A DNA stretch of 64,000 nucleotides, taken from contig JAEXOY010000006.1 of NCBI GenBank assembly GCA_023439045.1, positions 1-64,000 of the forward strand, read 5' to 3'. The notes beneath the pieces were generated by a model. It was not told where the DNA came from, searched no databases, and saw only the letters and a program-made list of their open reading frames with translations. Position numbers and translations under genes: made by a program. This DNA comes from Bacillota bacterium. GTDB taxonomy: Bacteria > Bacillota > Clostridia > Acetivibrionales > DSM-1351. Below, one piece after another: positions 42,150 to 50,989 of this stretch; within the stretch, counting starts at the first letter, position 1, and each line of letters starts with the position of its first letter.

Positions 42150-43064
42150 ATGAATAGTAGTAAAGTGTTTGATGACGTAATAATGTATTTGGAAAGGGTT
42201 GCATTTGAAGGCTGCGATATTGATTATAATGAGATATCCAGAATTGTTATGAGTCCAGTAGCCTTGTTTCAGCGTATTTTCATTTTTGTATCAGGAATAA
42301 GTATTTCTGATTATGTGAGGAAGCGCAGGCTGACAATAGCAGGAAATGAGCTTAAAAATAGCGATGTTTCCGTTTTAGACATAGCAATTAAATACGGCTT
42401 TCAATCCCATTCTGCATTTACTCGTGCATTTAAAGAGCAGCACGGTATTACGCCTTCCCAAGCAAAGCATCAAACTACTAAACTAAATGATTATCTTCCG
42501 ATTAACTTCTCTGAAATGAGATTTATAGGAGGAAAACGCGTTATGGCAGAAATGAAAAAGATCATCTATAAGCAAGCGGACGAACGACTGATGGTAGGTA
42601 TGTTTCGTGAAGCATCTTTTCAAAATGGAGGGCAGGCATGGCAAGCGTTTTTTCAAGGGGACTACCTTGATAAGCTTAACAAACTATCGGATGTTAAATG
42701 CTGTGATGATTTAGACGAAAACGACGGAATAGGCTTAATGTATGATTTTAGTGACAAGCTAAACTTCAAAGTAATTATTGGTGATTTTGTACAATTAAAC
42801 ACCAATATACCAGAAGGACTAGCAGAAAAAACTATTCCGAAAGGATTGGTAGCACATGTCCAAATTGAAGGGAACAATATTGCAGATATACTTGACTCAG
42901 CTTATTTATTGATTACTGAAGCAATTGAGAAAACAGGTAAAACAATTGATTTTGAAAACTTTTACTGGGGTGAGGTATATACTCATGAGCGCTTTTCTGA
43001 ACCACTACGTCGTGGCGAGAGGGTAATTATAGATTATATTATGCCGGTGAAAGAAAACTGTTAG
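42150..43064 (+). CDS. AraC-family regulator with GyrI-like effector domain, 304 aa
   Basis: N-terminal double HTH AraC domain: second helix-turn-helix VLDIAIKYGFQSHSAFTRAFKEQHGITPSQAK (residues about 75-106, quoted in part). C-terminal AraE/GyrI-type ligand domain (FIGGKRVMAEMKK ... FEEFYWGEVYT-like end). SoxS/Rob-like small-molecule sensor. ATG 42150 has GGAGGAAATT just before; the frame start at 42135 has none. Regulated target not identifiable. Confidence 0.87.
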   Translation: MNSSKVFDDVIMYLERVAFEGCDIDYNEISRIVMSPVALFQRIFIFVSGISISDYVRKRRLTIAGNELKNSDVSVLDIAIKYGFQSHSAFTRAFKEQHGITPSQAKHQTTKLNDYLPINFSEMRFIGGKRVMAEMKKIIYKQADERLMVGMFREASFQNGGQAWQAFFQGDYLDKLNKLSDVKCCDDLDENDGIGLMYDFSDKLNFKVIIGDFVQLNTNIPEGLAEKTIPKGLVAHVQIEGNNIADILDSAYLLITEAIEKTGKTIDFENFYWGEVYTHERFSEPLRRGERVIIDYIMPVKENC

Positions 43065-43070
43065 AGTTGT

Positions 43071-43412
43071 GTGGTTGGAACTGGTTTTCCTCATAAGAGA
43101 GATGATATTCAAGATATAATAAGCCGATTAGGGCGTGTTCTCCCGCATATAAGAGATATAAGGAGAATAGGTTCGCCTGCTTTAGATATATGTTGGGTAG
43201 CATGTGGAAGAATGCAAGGATTTTACGAAGAAAAGTTATATCCATGGGACGTTGCTGCTGCGAAGCTGATTGCGATTGAAGCTGGAGCACAGGTAGGCCA
43301 TTACAAGAGGATAAATGCCAGGTTCCTGAATGCATAAACGGGAACAGCGTAATTGTTTCAAGCCCTAAAGTGTTTGAAGAGCTTAAAAGAATATTGAAAT
43401 ATTCAAGAATGA
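43071..43412 (+). pseudogene. inositol-monophosphatase-family remnant
   Basis: Reads VGTGFPHKRDDIQDII, DIRRIGSPALDICWVACGRM and YPWDVAAAKLIAIEAGAQVG, the C-terminal half of an IMPase (metal-ligand Asp in WDVAA). The first half (with WIIDPIDGT) is absent. Near 43300 the frame shifts: the tail CINGNSVIVSSPKVFEELKR continues in another frame to about 43412. Confidence 0.82.
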
Positions 43413-43480
43413 AAGTTGTGGTATATACTACTGTTATATGGTAAAATATTGAATAAATGTGCATTTCTGATTTTTTTTTT
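43411..43480 (+). repeat. intergenic repeat B, copy 6
   Basis: AAGTTGTGGTATATACTACTG and ATATGGTAAAATATTGAATAA, then CATTTCTGATT and a run of nine T. May act as promoter for the 43534 gene pair. Confidence 0.68.
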
Positions 43481-43533
43481 AATTCGGCATGACCTGATTA
43501 TGCACAAAACAGATTTATCTTGGAGGTTAAAGC

Positions 43534-43830
43534 ATGCAAACAGTAAAAATTAAGAAGATTAAAGTTAGAAGTGCATTTAAAGCGATACTTTTAGCATTAA
43601 CTATTCCTTGGGGGATTGGAGTAATAATTTTTATTTTATCGGCAATAGCAACTTATACAAGTAAGTCATTAAGCGTTGAGCAGGTAATAGGCTCTATAAT
43701 ACCTTTACTTTATATGCCTATCATATATGCTGCAGTAGCTATACTATTTGTCTTTTCATATAATTGGCTAGCACCAAAGTTCGGAGGACTTGAAATCGAA
43801 ATCGAGAAAGAAAAATTGAAAGGTATATAG
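43534..43830 (+). CDS. small membrane protein, 98 aa
   Basis: Two membrane helices (residues about 18-42 and 55-78), basic start KIKKIKVRS and a conserved-looking end YNWLAPKFGGLEIEIEKEK, seen in small uncharacterised Firmicute proteins. TTGGAGGT precedes ATG 43534. One base separates it from the lipoprotein gene at 43832, so the two form an operon. Confidence 0.72.
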   Translation: MQTVKIKKIKVRSAFKAILLALTIPWGIGVIIFILSAIATYTSKSLSVEQVIGSIIPLLYMPIIYAAVAILFVFSYNWLAPKFGGLEIEIEKEKLKGI

Positions 43831-43831
43831 C

Positions 43832-44206
43832 ATGAAAAAGATTATATATATAATACCAGTTTTTATATTGCTAGTACTTGTGGGGTGTGGTTCGGAATTA
43901 AAATTACCAGATAATCCAGTTGTATTTGACACTAAAGATAATGGCACATATATGTCAATCATCTGGGATGATAAGGAATATGTTCCGTTTTGTGCATTTG
44001 ACCCATCGCAAGTAGGTGATTGCATTGGATATTACAAGAATGAAGATAGCAAAGTATATGTATGTAAATTAAAGGGTCAATCAGAAGATGAATGGCTTGT
44101 AGACGATTTAGGGTTGGATAACTGCAACGAGGGTATGATTTTCAGAGAAAAGAATACCAAAAGCATTCCAAGTGGCTTGGCATCTGATTATGAGTGGAAC
44201 AAATAG
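43832..44206 (+). CDS. small lipoprotein, 124 aa
   Basis: Lipobox LVLVGCGSE near residue 19. The mature part contains IWDDKEYVPFCAFDPSQVGDC and YYKNEDSKVYVCKLKG with three cysteines that may form disulfides. Recalls short clostridial lipoproteins with 'G..Y..IxWnGk.Y.pyg'. Unknown role. Coupled to 43534. Confidence 0.75.
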   Translation: MKKIIYIIPVFILLVLVGCGSELKLPDNPVVFDTKDNGTYMSIIWDDKEYVPFCAFDPSQVGDCIGYYKNEDSKVYVCKLKGQSEDEWLVDDLGLDNCNEGMIFREKNTKSIPSGLASDYEWNK

Positions 44207-44520
44207 GGATTGGATTAGTAGGTAGCAAGATAATAGGGACAGTATTATCATTTGTTCTTCTTATTCCAGCGGCTTATGCAATAGTATTTTTTGCAAGGAT
44301 GATTTAAGAGGCACTAAAGCCCTTGTTGATAATATTATTTTAGGGTTTTCTTAAGTCAAAATGTACAAATGCTTTTATGATTACTTTTATTAACTAGCCT
44401 CAGGGAGTAGCAGATTTCCAATGTAATATAGATATTCTAGGGAGCAGCAGTAAGAAAATTATGGTGTATACTGTCTGCATATGGTAAAATATTGAATTAG
44501 TGAGTATTTCTGATTGCATC
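44207..44520 (+). other. gene-less stretch with a fragment and repeat B, copy 7
   Basis: 44207-44309 holds a start-less frame GIGLVGSKIIGTVLSFVLLI ending PAAYAIVFFARMI, a membrane-protein tail. From 44451: AAAATTATGGTGTATACTGTC and ATATGGTAAAATATTGAATTA, ending CTGATTGCATCAAT. The repeat lies about 100 bases before the 44589 gene. Confidence 0.55.
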
Positions 44521-44588
44521 AATATGGAAACTACTTATAGAAGTTAGAGTTTGATTATTTATTTTACCATGTGAAGAATGGGGGGGTT

Positions 44589-45377
44589 ATGGAAATATAT
44601 TTAGGTGAATTGCCCATTGGGTATATAAGCTTTTCAGGGAAGGACCTGCTTCCATCTTGGGCCATAACACATTATTTAGAACAATTTTGCATTAATCATA
44701 TGAAGCTGGTAACAATTCAAAAAATATGTTATTTGGCTTCACAAGGCGTTCCTGATTCAATTTTTTATGTTAGTTCTCAGTCGGCAGAGATTTATCCAAA
44801 TAAGTTATTTAAAGATAAAAAGTATGACAATACTATTGGGTATTTTGATACGCCTAGTGTGATGGAGTATTCAGAAGATGATAACAGCAATATATTGATA
44901 AAGACATCTAGTAAAAGGAGTGAGAATAATCTTGTTGAGACTAGCAAAAATGAGGACGCTGCTTATTTTTGGTATATTATTCAATATTATAAACGTCCTA
45001 TAGTGCTCATAAAGGATAGTGACAAGAAAATCCCACTATATGATTTTAACAGTAATGAGGCAACGAAAATATGGAATTTGAAGGTTCAATCACCACCAGA
45101 AGGTATTATAAGAGGAGCATTAGGGGCTGCCATTGATTTAGTACAGGCACACATTGAAGACGAGCGAGAAAAAAATGAATATATTAATAGGCAGCTTGGC
45201 CAGTCAGTTAGAAATCTAGAGGATATTGTACGGGCTAGTCAATGTATAAATAATCCCAACACGCCAGAAGGTGTTAGAGCTTATGCAAACCAAGCATTAT
45301 CACAAATTTTAAAAAGACAAGCAGATATTAATAATAAAATAGGAATTACTAACATTCGTATCGATACGACTATATAA
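44589..45377 (+). CDS. protein of unknown function, 262 aa
   Basis: Unrecognised. First part beta-rich (EIYLGELPIGYISFSGKDLL), middle HYLEQFCINHMKLVTIQKIC, C-terminal about 70 residues helical and charged (AAIDLVQAHIEDEREKNEYI, RQADINNKIGITNIRIDTTI), possibly a coiled coil. No signal peptide. A run of seven G (44580-44586) precedes ATG 44589. Repeat B upstream may be its promoter. Confidence 0.66.
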   Translation: MEIYLGELPIGYISFSGKDLLPSWAITHYLEQFCINHMKLVTIQKICYLASQGVPDSIFYVSSQSAEIYPNKLFKDKKYDNTIGYFDTPSVMEYSEDDNSNILIKTSSKRSENNLVETSKNEDAAYFWYIIQYYKRPIVLIKDSDKKIPLYDFNSNEATKIWNLKVQSPPEGIIRGALGAAIDLVQAHIEDEREKNEYINRQLGQSVRNLEDIVRASQCINNPNTPEGVRAYANQALSQILKRQADINNKIGITNIRIDTTI

Positions 45378-45453
45378 GATTTAATGTTATCGCAACACTA
45401 AAGGACAATTACTTGTAACAAGTGTCTAAATTTTAGTGAAAGAGAGAAATATT

Positions 45454-45791
45454 ATGAAAAAAGTAATAAGAATTATATTGTAAAATCTTTGATATCAGGA
45501 CTAGCTTTTTCCGGGTTTCATTTTATAAGTCCAGAATTTAATTTAGTAACATTTATTCTTTTATTTGTTTTTGGAATGGTATTTATGTATATGTATCTTT
45601 TGGTTGGAAGTATATGGCCTGTAATTATGTTTCATTTAGGATGGGATGTTTTAGCGGAATACTTTGCTTTTTATTCAAATGTACTTTATTGTTTGTTATG
45701 TTTTGGAATAGTTTTAATTATATTAGTTATTTTAAAGAAAAAGGTGTTTAATAAGAATCTAAATGAAAACTCAGATTGCTATATCAGCTAG
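45454..45791 (+). pseudogene. CPBP protease remnant
   Basis: ATG 45454 reads MKKVIRIIL then stops. The next frame gives SLISGLAFSGFHFISPEFNL (motif 2 with His) and YLLVGSIWPVIMFHLGWDVL (motif 3), then a final helix. The EExxR motif and first four helices are missing. Confidence 0.75.
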
Positions 45792-45930
45792 CAACGATAG
45801 AAATGCAATTTAAATAAATTTATTCAGAGATACGCACCAAATGAAAGCATATTAGATTTGCAATACTCAGAATGAAAACTAGAATACATAATATTATCAA
45901 TAAGGTATTTATATAGCACAGGGGAATTAA

Positions 45931-46701
45931 ATGTTTAAGAAGAGAGATTATCCAATACTGGAGTTTGATACAAATAGAAAAGCAAAAATTCAACCATCTA
46001 ATTTGGTTGAGAAAATAGCTGTTCCCGAATGCTGCGTTATCACTTTTTTTGGCGATGTAATTAATAAAATGTTGCAAACTAACAAGCTAAAGCATATCGC
46101 TACATTCTATACTGCTACCGTTCACTTGCCAATATATGAAACTGTATATAACGAAAAACCAATTGCAATTGTACAAGGATTCTTGGGTGCGGCTGGTTCT
46201 GCTGCGCAATTGGAGGAACTTATTGCAATGGGATTTACAAAGTTTATTGTTTGTGGTGCTGCTGGAGTTTTGCAAAAAGGTATTCAGGTAGGGCACTTAA
46301 TTGTCCCATATTCAGCTGTTAGAGATGAGGGTGTTTCATACCATTATGTTGAACCTTCAAGAGAAATAGAGTGCAATGAACATGTTATAAATACCATTGA
46401 AACAATTTTAACAAATGAAAACATTCCGTACATAAAAGCAAAAACATGGACTACTGATGCATTCTACAGAGAAACAGAAGAAAAGATATCGCTGCGAGTA
46501 TCAGAAGGGTGCGTTACAGTAGAAATGGAAGGGGCTGCGTTTTTTGCAGTATCAAAATTCCGTAATGTAGTCTTGGGCCAAATTTTATTTGGTGGTGATG
46601 ACTTAAGTGGAGTTGAATGGGATTCTCGCAAGTGGGATAGTCGTGAGAAAATAAAAAGAAGCCTTGTTGAGTTATCTTTTAAAGTATGCTTGCAGTTATA
46701 A
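45931..46701 (+). CDS. nucleoside phosphorylase, 256 aa
   Basis: PNP/UDP phosphorylase fold: phosphate-binding GFLGAAGSAAQLEELIAMG, KFIVCGAAGVLQKGIQVGHLIV, TDAFYRETEE, and the ribose/base segment TVEMEGAAFFAVSKF with Glu-Met-Glu, then FGGDDLSG (catalytic Asp). Trimer- or hexamer-type family member; nucleoside specificity cannot be told. No signal peptide. AGGGGAATT before ATG 45931. Confidence 0.88.
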   Translation: MFKKRDYPILEFDTNRKAKIQPSNLVEKIAVPECCVITFFGDVINKMLQTNKLKHIATFYTATVHLPIYETVYNEKPIAIVQGFLGAAGSAAQLEELIAMGFTKFIVCGAAGVLQKGIQVGHLIVPYSAVRDEGVSYHYVEPSREIECNEHVINTIETILTNENIPYIKAKTWTTDAFYRETEEKISLRVSEGCVTVEMEGAAFFAVSKFRNVVLGQILFGGDDLSGVEWDSRKWDSREKIKRSLVELSFKVCLQL

Positions 46702-46740
46702 ACCTTATTTAAGGCATAAACTCGGTTTTTAAATTGGATG

Positions 46741-46758
46741 GTGCAAAAAGCTTTGCAC
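46741..46758. promoter_or_regulatory. small hairpin before the CPBP gene
   Basis: GTGCAAA-AAGC-TTTGCAC, a perfect 7 bp stem with 4 base loop, 12 bases before the ribosome binding site of 46783. Could be an operator or RNA hairpin. No T-run, so not a terminator. Confidence 0.4.
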
Positions 46759-46782
46759 TATAAGCATTAAGGAGGGGAATAA

Positions 46783-47550
46783 ATGGCGTTTACTTCTAAA
46801 GATAGTTATGTTAGAAGAAGTATACCTATTATTATTATACTGGTTATAATTTTTAGCATGCAACAGTTAATTAATTACTTTTCTTATGATTTTAGAGGAC
46901 CGTCAGGAGTAGTGGTAGAATTTTTGTCCAAATTGGGGATAGAAGAAGAATTCACAAGAATGATAATTTGGTATATAATGCAACTAGTTATTACGGTAAT
47001 ATTGACTAGACTCTTTATTAAAAAGTCATTTAAGGATATAGGTTATAATTTTAACAATATTGCACTGAGTTTTAAGTACATAATAATTTTTATATTATCC
47101 TATCCCGTTTTATGCTTTATAGGGTTGTTGGTTTTAGAAAATTATGGAATGAACATTGTTCCTGCAGTATTCAATAATCAAAGTTTAAATTATATAATTA
47201 AAGATTTATTAGCATATGGTACGCTTCCAGGAATTGGTGAAGAACCACTTTTCAGAGTATTCATAATTCAATTTTTAGTATTAACTACTTTTAAAAGAAG
47301 TAGCTTAGATAACAGAAAAACAAGATTATGCTTATTTATTTTATCAAGTATGTTTTTTTCGTTAGGGCACATTTTTATATCCTGGTCACCATTTTATATA
47401 AAGTTTAATGTAGTACAGTTAATTTTAGCTTTTATATTAGGTATTTTTTATTCTGCAGTATATTTAAAAACTAAAAGTATTTTTGCTCCTATTATATGTC
47501 ATAACTATTCTGACTTTATTTCTAGACTAATGATATTAATATTTAGATAA
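46783..47550 (+). CDS. CPBP-family intramembrane metalloprotease, 255 aa
   Basis: Motif 1 LPGIGEEPLFRVFIIQF, motif 2 FFSLGHIFIS, motif 3 FYSAVYLKTKSIFAPIICHNYSD. Seven or more membrane helices. Most like the 12470 copy in length and layout (both with an interhelical Tyr-containing loop before motif 1), but clearly diverged. AAGGAGGGG precedes ATG 46783. Role may be peptide processing or bacteriocin immunity. Confidence 0.87.
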   Translation: MAFTSKDSYVRRSIPIIIILVIIFSMQQLINYFSYDFRGPSGVVVEFLSKLGIEEEFTRMIIWYIMQLVITVILTRLFIKKSFKDIGYNFNNIALSFKYIIIFILSYPVLCFIGLLVLENYGMNIVPAVFNNQSLNYIIKDLLAYGTLPGIGEEPLFRVFIIQFLVLTTFKRSSLDNRKTRLCLFILSSMFFSLGHIFISWSPFYIKFNVVQLILAFILGIFYSAVYLKTKSIFAPIICHNYSDFISRLMILIFR

Positions 47551-47594
47551 ATATACTTTTGTTTTGGAATATCTATTTGTAACATAGTTTTCTA

Positions 47595-47625
47595 TTGACT
47601 CTGTCGTTGGGGAAGCATTTATACT
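47595..47625 (+). promoter_or_regulatory. MerR-type promoter/operator with 19 bp spacer
   Basis: -35 TTGACT 47595-47600, -10 TATACT 47620-47625, spacer 19 bp. The interval contains the partly symmetric ACTCTGTCGTTGGGGAAGC expected for a MerR dimer site. It lies 30 bp before the merR-type gene, so the regulator probably controls itself. Confidence 0.75.
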
Positions 47626-47655
47626 TAATGCAAATTAGCGACAAGGAGGATTACC

Positions 47656-48606
47656 ATGAACGAACTAATAAAAATCAGAGATATGTCGTCAAAGTATAAC
47701 ATATCTGCCCGCACATTACGTTATTATGAGGATATGGGGTTAATAACCAGTACCAGAAGCAACGATTACGCATACAGGTTGTATGATGAAATTGCTGTTA
47801 AAAGATTGGAACAAATCCTAGTTTTACGTAAGCTGAATATCAGTATCAAGGATATTCAAAGTATATTTAATACTTCTGGCTCAGAAGCCGTTTTGGAGGT
47901 GCTGGGCAAAAAAGTAAATGATATTGATGGAGAAGTTGCTCTTTTGCATGAATTGAAGGAAATTGTTTTAGAGTTTATTCATCAGATAGAGCAAGCGGAT
48001 TTTGGCAACGACTCTGATGTAAACAAGCTATACCAAAAGGCGAAGGAGATCGAAGGTCAGCTTACTAATGTCTCATACAGCGGGAACCCATCCAATAGTA
48101 ATCGCCTATTTGAAGTAGCTGAAAAGATGAAAAAAGCCCCTGAGGTCAGAGTTATTCAAATTAATCCTTTTAGGGCATTTTCTTCAGGGCTGGATACCAT
48201 AGACAATGTTATGGGTACTTTTCAACAATGGCAAGAAGAACACAATCATTTAGTAAAAAAATTAATATATGGTGCACCCGATTTTCTTTGGTTTGAGGAG
48301 GATATGAGGGCGGAATGGATTTGGGCTGTTGAGGATTGGGTAGCTGAAGCAGATGTGGAGCCTTATCAAATCATAGAGTTTACAGGTGGGCTTTATGCAG
48401 CTGCTATGTCTGTGGATGGAGATGACGATATAAACGGCAGGGTATATGAAGGTATAAAAAAATGGATAGAAACCAGTAATTTTTCACTTGACGAGAGACC
48501 TGGCCGTCGGACACTCTGCCATATGGTAAATCCAACCGACGAGATTAAGGCTGCACTTGGATACCATCAGCTTGATATTTATGTTCCAATAATGGTTCGT
48601 CAATAG
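47656..48606 (+). CDS. MerR-family regulator with effector domain, 316 aa
   Basis: Winged helix MerR N terminus: IRDMSSKYNISARTLRYYED (helix-turn-helix), YRLYDEIAVKRLEQIL, then a coiled dimerisation helix (about 85-120). The C-terminal half resembles a GyrI-like effector domain, with VRVIQINPFRAFSSG and EWIWAVEDWVAEADVEPYQI. Senses a small molecule and twists a 19 bp spacer promoter. AAGGAGGATT before ATG 47656. No neighbour is an obvious target except itself. Confidence 0.87.
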   Translation: MNELIKIRDMSSKYNISARTLRYYEDMGLITSTRSNDYAYRLYDEIAVKRLEQILVLRKLNISIKDIQSIFNTSGSEAVLEVLGKKVNDIDGEVALLHELKEIVLEFIHQIEQADFGNDSDVNKLYQKAKEIEGQLTNVSYSGNPSNSNRLFEVAEKMKKAPEVRVIQINPFRAFSSGLDTIDNVMGTFQQWQEEHNHLVKKLIYGAPDFLWFEEDMRAEWIWAVEDWVAEADVEPYQIIEFTGGLYAAAMSVDGDDDINGRVYEGIKKWIETSNFSLDERPGRRTLCHMVNPTDEIKAALGYHQLDIYVPIMVRQ

Positions 48607-48685
48607 ATAAGCACCATAAACAAAATACGATGATTTTCCTGCTTGATGGTGTCACATAAGTACATAGTTATTACTTACTACACTT

Positions 48686-48713
48686 ATCTCCTATTTTTAT
48701 AGGAGATTTTTTT
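48686..48713 (+). terminator. intrinsic terminator after merR-type gene
   Basis: ATCTCCTAT-TTTT-ATAGGAGAT (48686-48707), a perfect 9 bp stem followed by TTTTTT. Confidence 0.85.
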
Positions 48714-48776
48714 CCTTAATTTTTGAAGAAATGCTTACATATAATTCCGATAGAGATTTTGAAACATTATTATAAG

Positions 48777-48805
48777 TTGGAAATTATATACTGTTCTTGT
48801 ATAAT
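48777..48805 (+). promoter_or_regulatory. promoter, TTGGAA-N17-TATAAT family, copy 2
   Basis: -35 TTGGAA 48777-48782, -10 TATAAT 48800-48805, followed by AGTGTTATT. About 130 bases before ATG 48933. Confidence 0.78.
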
Positions 48806-48932
48806 AGTGTTATTCATCATAATAAATGTGTTTCTTAATGAAGAAATAACCAACATTTGTAAGCTATATATTTATTTAAATCAAGGATTCAGTATCTGCT
48901 GCTGTTTAGAAATATTAATAAAGGGGGGCAAT

Positions 48933-49904
48933 ATGAAGAAAGTATATATAGTAATAGTCCTTGTTATGTTAATACTTTGCGCTTGTAATCAACAAAGTGA
49001 TAATGAAGGTAAACCTACAGAGACAATAGAATTTTCAACATCAATAACTAGTAATGATGAGGCGGCAATAAATAATGCAGATGAAAAAAGTAAACCCCAT
49101 ATAAATTCTCAAGCCAATAATTCTACCGAACAAAAAGAAAGCATTAATCCTGAACTATATAATGAAATAAAAAGCGAAATTGAACAACTTTATACGGGAT
49201 TGATTGCAAAGATTGATATTAGATATGATGAGATTAGTAATGACAAAGTAGTAGACTGTTTGTTAACTTACCCTACTGATATAGAACCTGAAAAATATGT
49301 TTCACAGTTGACACAAGCAAAAAGTATTATATCGCGATATGAAACTGATAAAAACAGTCTTATTGTAGTAACCATACATTGTCCAAGTTATAAAGGAGAT
49401 ATAATCACTTTAGGAAGAGATGATACTTTATTCCTTTTTCAAAATCTAGATAAATTAAATAATATTATAAATGATAGCAAGCCATATTTGACTCTTAATG
49501 ATGCTAGTAAAGCCTTTAATAATTGGCTAAAGCCTTTAGAAGCCAGCTCCAAAATCAAATTCTTAAATTTAAGGATAGTTGGTCAAAACGTATACTATAT
49601 GTATTCGGCATCATTGTTTAGAAGGGATTTGTTTTTTGTGAATGCCTCAGATGGTTCAATAAGCTTGCTTTTTGATGGGGAAGAATATGTGCCAGTTAAG
49701 TATGCTACTCAAAAACAAATAGATGCAGTACTTTCATTCTTAAACTCTCAAAATAACAATTATAAATTAGACAAAGTTAAAGCATTGCTAATTAATAATA
49801 AATATGTTGATTTATTGACCAATGAAGTTTACTTTCCGTTTTTATTGAAGGATAGTAATGGTATAACAATAGCAGAGCCTTATGAGGAATATACGGGAGA
49901 GTAA
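48933..49904 (+). CDS. lipoprotein of unknown function, 323 aa
   Basis: Lipobox VMLILCACNQQ (residues about 9-19), low-complexity linker rich in Ser/Asn/Glu to about 75, then a mixed alpha/beta part with SEIEQLYTGLIAKIDIRYDE and a late LTNEVYFPFLLKDSNG. ATG 48933 after AAAGGGGGGC; the longer frame from 48723 passes through the promoter and is rejected. Function unknown. Confidence 0.78.
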   Translation: MKKVYIVIVLVMLILCACNQQSDNEGKPTETIEFSTSITSNDEAAINNADEKSKPHINSQANNSTEQKESINPELYNEIKSEIEQLYTGLIAKIDIRYDEISNDKVVDCLLTYPTDIEPEKYVSQLTQAKSIISRYETDKNSLIVVTIHCPSYKGDIITLGRDDTLFLFQNLDKLNNIINDSKPYLTLNDASKAFNNWLKPLEASSKIKFLNLRIVGQNVYYMYSASLFRRDLFFVNASDGSISLLFDGEEYVPVKYATQKQIDAVLSFLNSQNNNYKLDKVKALLINNKYVDLLTNEVYFPFLLKDSNGITIAEPYEEYTGE

Positions 49905-49913
49905 AGCAACTTA

Positions 49914-49942
49914 TTGGAAATCAAACACGTATCTTGTATAAT
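49914..49942 (+). promoter_or_regulatory. promoter, TTGGAA-N17-TATAAT family, copy 3
   Basis: -35 TTGGAA 49914-49919, -10 TATAAT 49937-49942, then GGTGTTATT. 55 bases before ATG 49997. Confidence 0.78.
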
Positions 49943-49996
49943 GGTGTTATTTGTAACAAAATAAGGCAATTTGATTTTCTACGAGGAGGCATTTAT

Positions 49997-50806
49997 ATGA
50001 AATGTACAATAGATATAAAAAGGGAAGGCAGTGCAGTTCTTGCATATCTTCCATTTAATCCAAGAGTTGAATTTGGAATTCTTAAAGGCTCAATCTATGT
50101 TAAATGTACAATAGGTGGTGTGGATTTTAAATCTAAATTAATGTCAAGGGGAAATGAACAATACTGCATTTTTTTCAGCAAGCAACTTCTCAAAAATCTT
50201 GGCTTAGATGGAGAAGAGCATTTTAACATTAAGCTTGATATTAATGGTGACAGACTTGATACTGTTGAGGTGCATGAGCCTGAAATAATGGATAATGAGA
50301 CAATAAGAAGTATTATTGAACGCGCTAGTATACGCTCTTTTACTGACAAACAGATTAGTCCTATTTTACTAGAATCAGTGTTATACGCGGGGCTTTGTGC
50401 ACCATCTGCGACAAACAAGCGCCCATTTCACTTCGTTGTTACACAGGATAGAGAAAAAATGTTACATATTATAGGCAATAACCCTTATGTAAAAATGCTG
50501 AGTACTGCAGCTGCATGCATAATTATATGCGGGGATAAAATTGTCCAAGGTATACCTGAATGGCTAATTGAAGATTGTTCTGCCGCAACACAAAATATAC
50601 TTCTTGCTATTCATTCTCTAAGACTTGGTGGTGTTTGGTGCGGAGTAAAGCAAGGTTCTGATTTTTACAAAGATATCGTTAATGAGTTTGGGTTACCAAG
50701 CCACATACGACCAGTTTCACTGATTGCATTTGGATATGCTGAAGCGAAAAAAACACAGCCAAACAGATTTGAAACTAACAAAATACATTACGAATCATGG
50801 GAATGA
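49997..50806 (+). CDS. DUF1905-nitroreductase fusion, 269 aa
   Basis: Residues 1-95 resemble DUF1905 (LPFNPRVEFGILKGSIYVKC, YCIFFSKQLLKNLGLDGEE). Residues about 100-269 form a nitroreductase-fold FMN enzyme: ERASIRSFTDKQISP, GLCAPSATNKRPFHFVV, AAACIIICGDK, DCSAATQNILLAIHSLRLGG, VSLIAFGYAEAKK. Fusion unusual but reading frame is continuous. ATG 49997 with GGAGGC; the frame start at 49934 lies in the promoter. A stand-alone relative is at 53773. Confidence 0.85.
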   Translation: MKCTIDIKREGSAVLAYLPFNPRVEFGILKGSIYVKCTIGGVDFKSKLMSRGNEQYCIFFSKQLLKNLGLDGEEHFNIKLDINGDRLDTVEVHEPEIMDNETIRSIIERASIRSFTDKQISPILLESVLYAGLCAPSATNKRPFHFVVTQDREKMLHIIGNNPYVKMLSTAAACIIICGDKIVQGIPEWLIEDCSAATQNILLAIHSLRLGGVWCGVKQGSDFYKDIVNEFGLPSHIRPVSLIAFGYAEAKKTQPNRFETNKIHYESWE

Positions 50807-50811
50807 CAATA

Positions 50812-50912
50812 AGAAAAGAGAGTTTATTGAGAAAAATGGATCTAAGGTAGAAGATATGAAACCCACTAATGGAAACTTACTTCCTGAGTGGCTATTGTTT
50901 TGTAAGCCTTAA
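50812..50912 (+). pseudogene. C-terminal gene fragment
   Basis: Frame REFIEKNGSKVEDMKPTNG then NLLPEWLLFCKP stop. It looks like the last 30 residues of a small methyltransferase or similar protein; the rest is missing. No ribosome binding site. Confidence 0.4.
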
Positions 50913-50989
50913 TTTGTTTTTTATGGCTTTTGTTATACTCTCGACAGAGTTGGTCTGTAAAATTCAACAGCTATTATTAGGAGGTTTTT

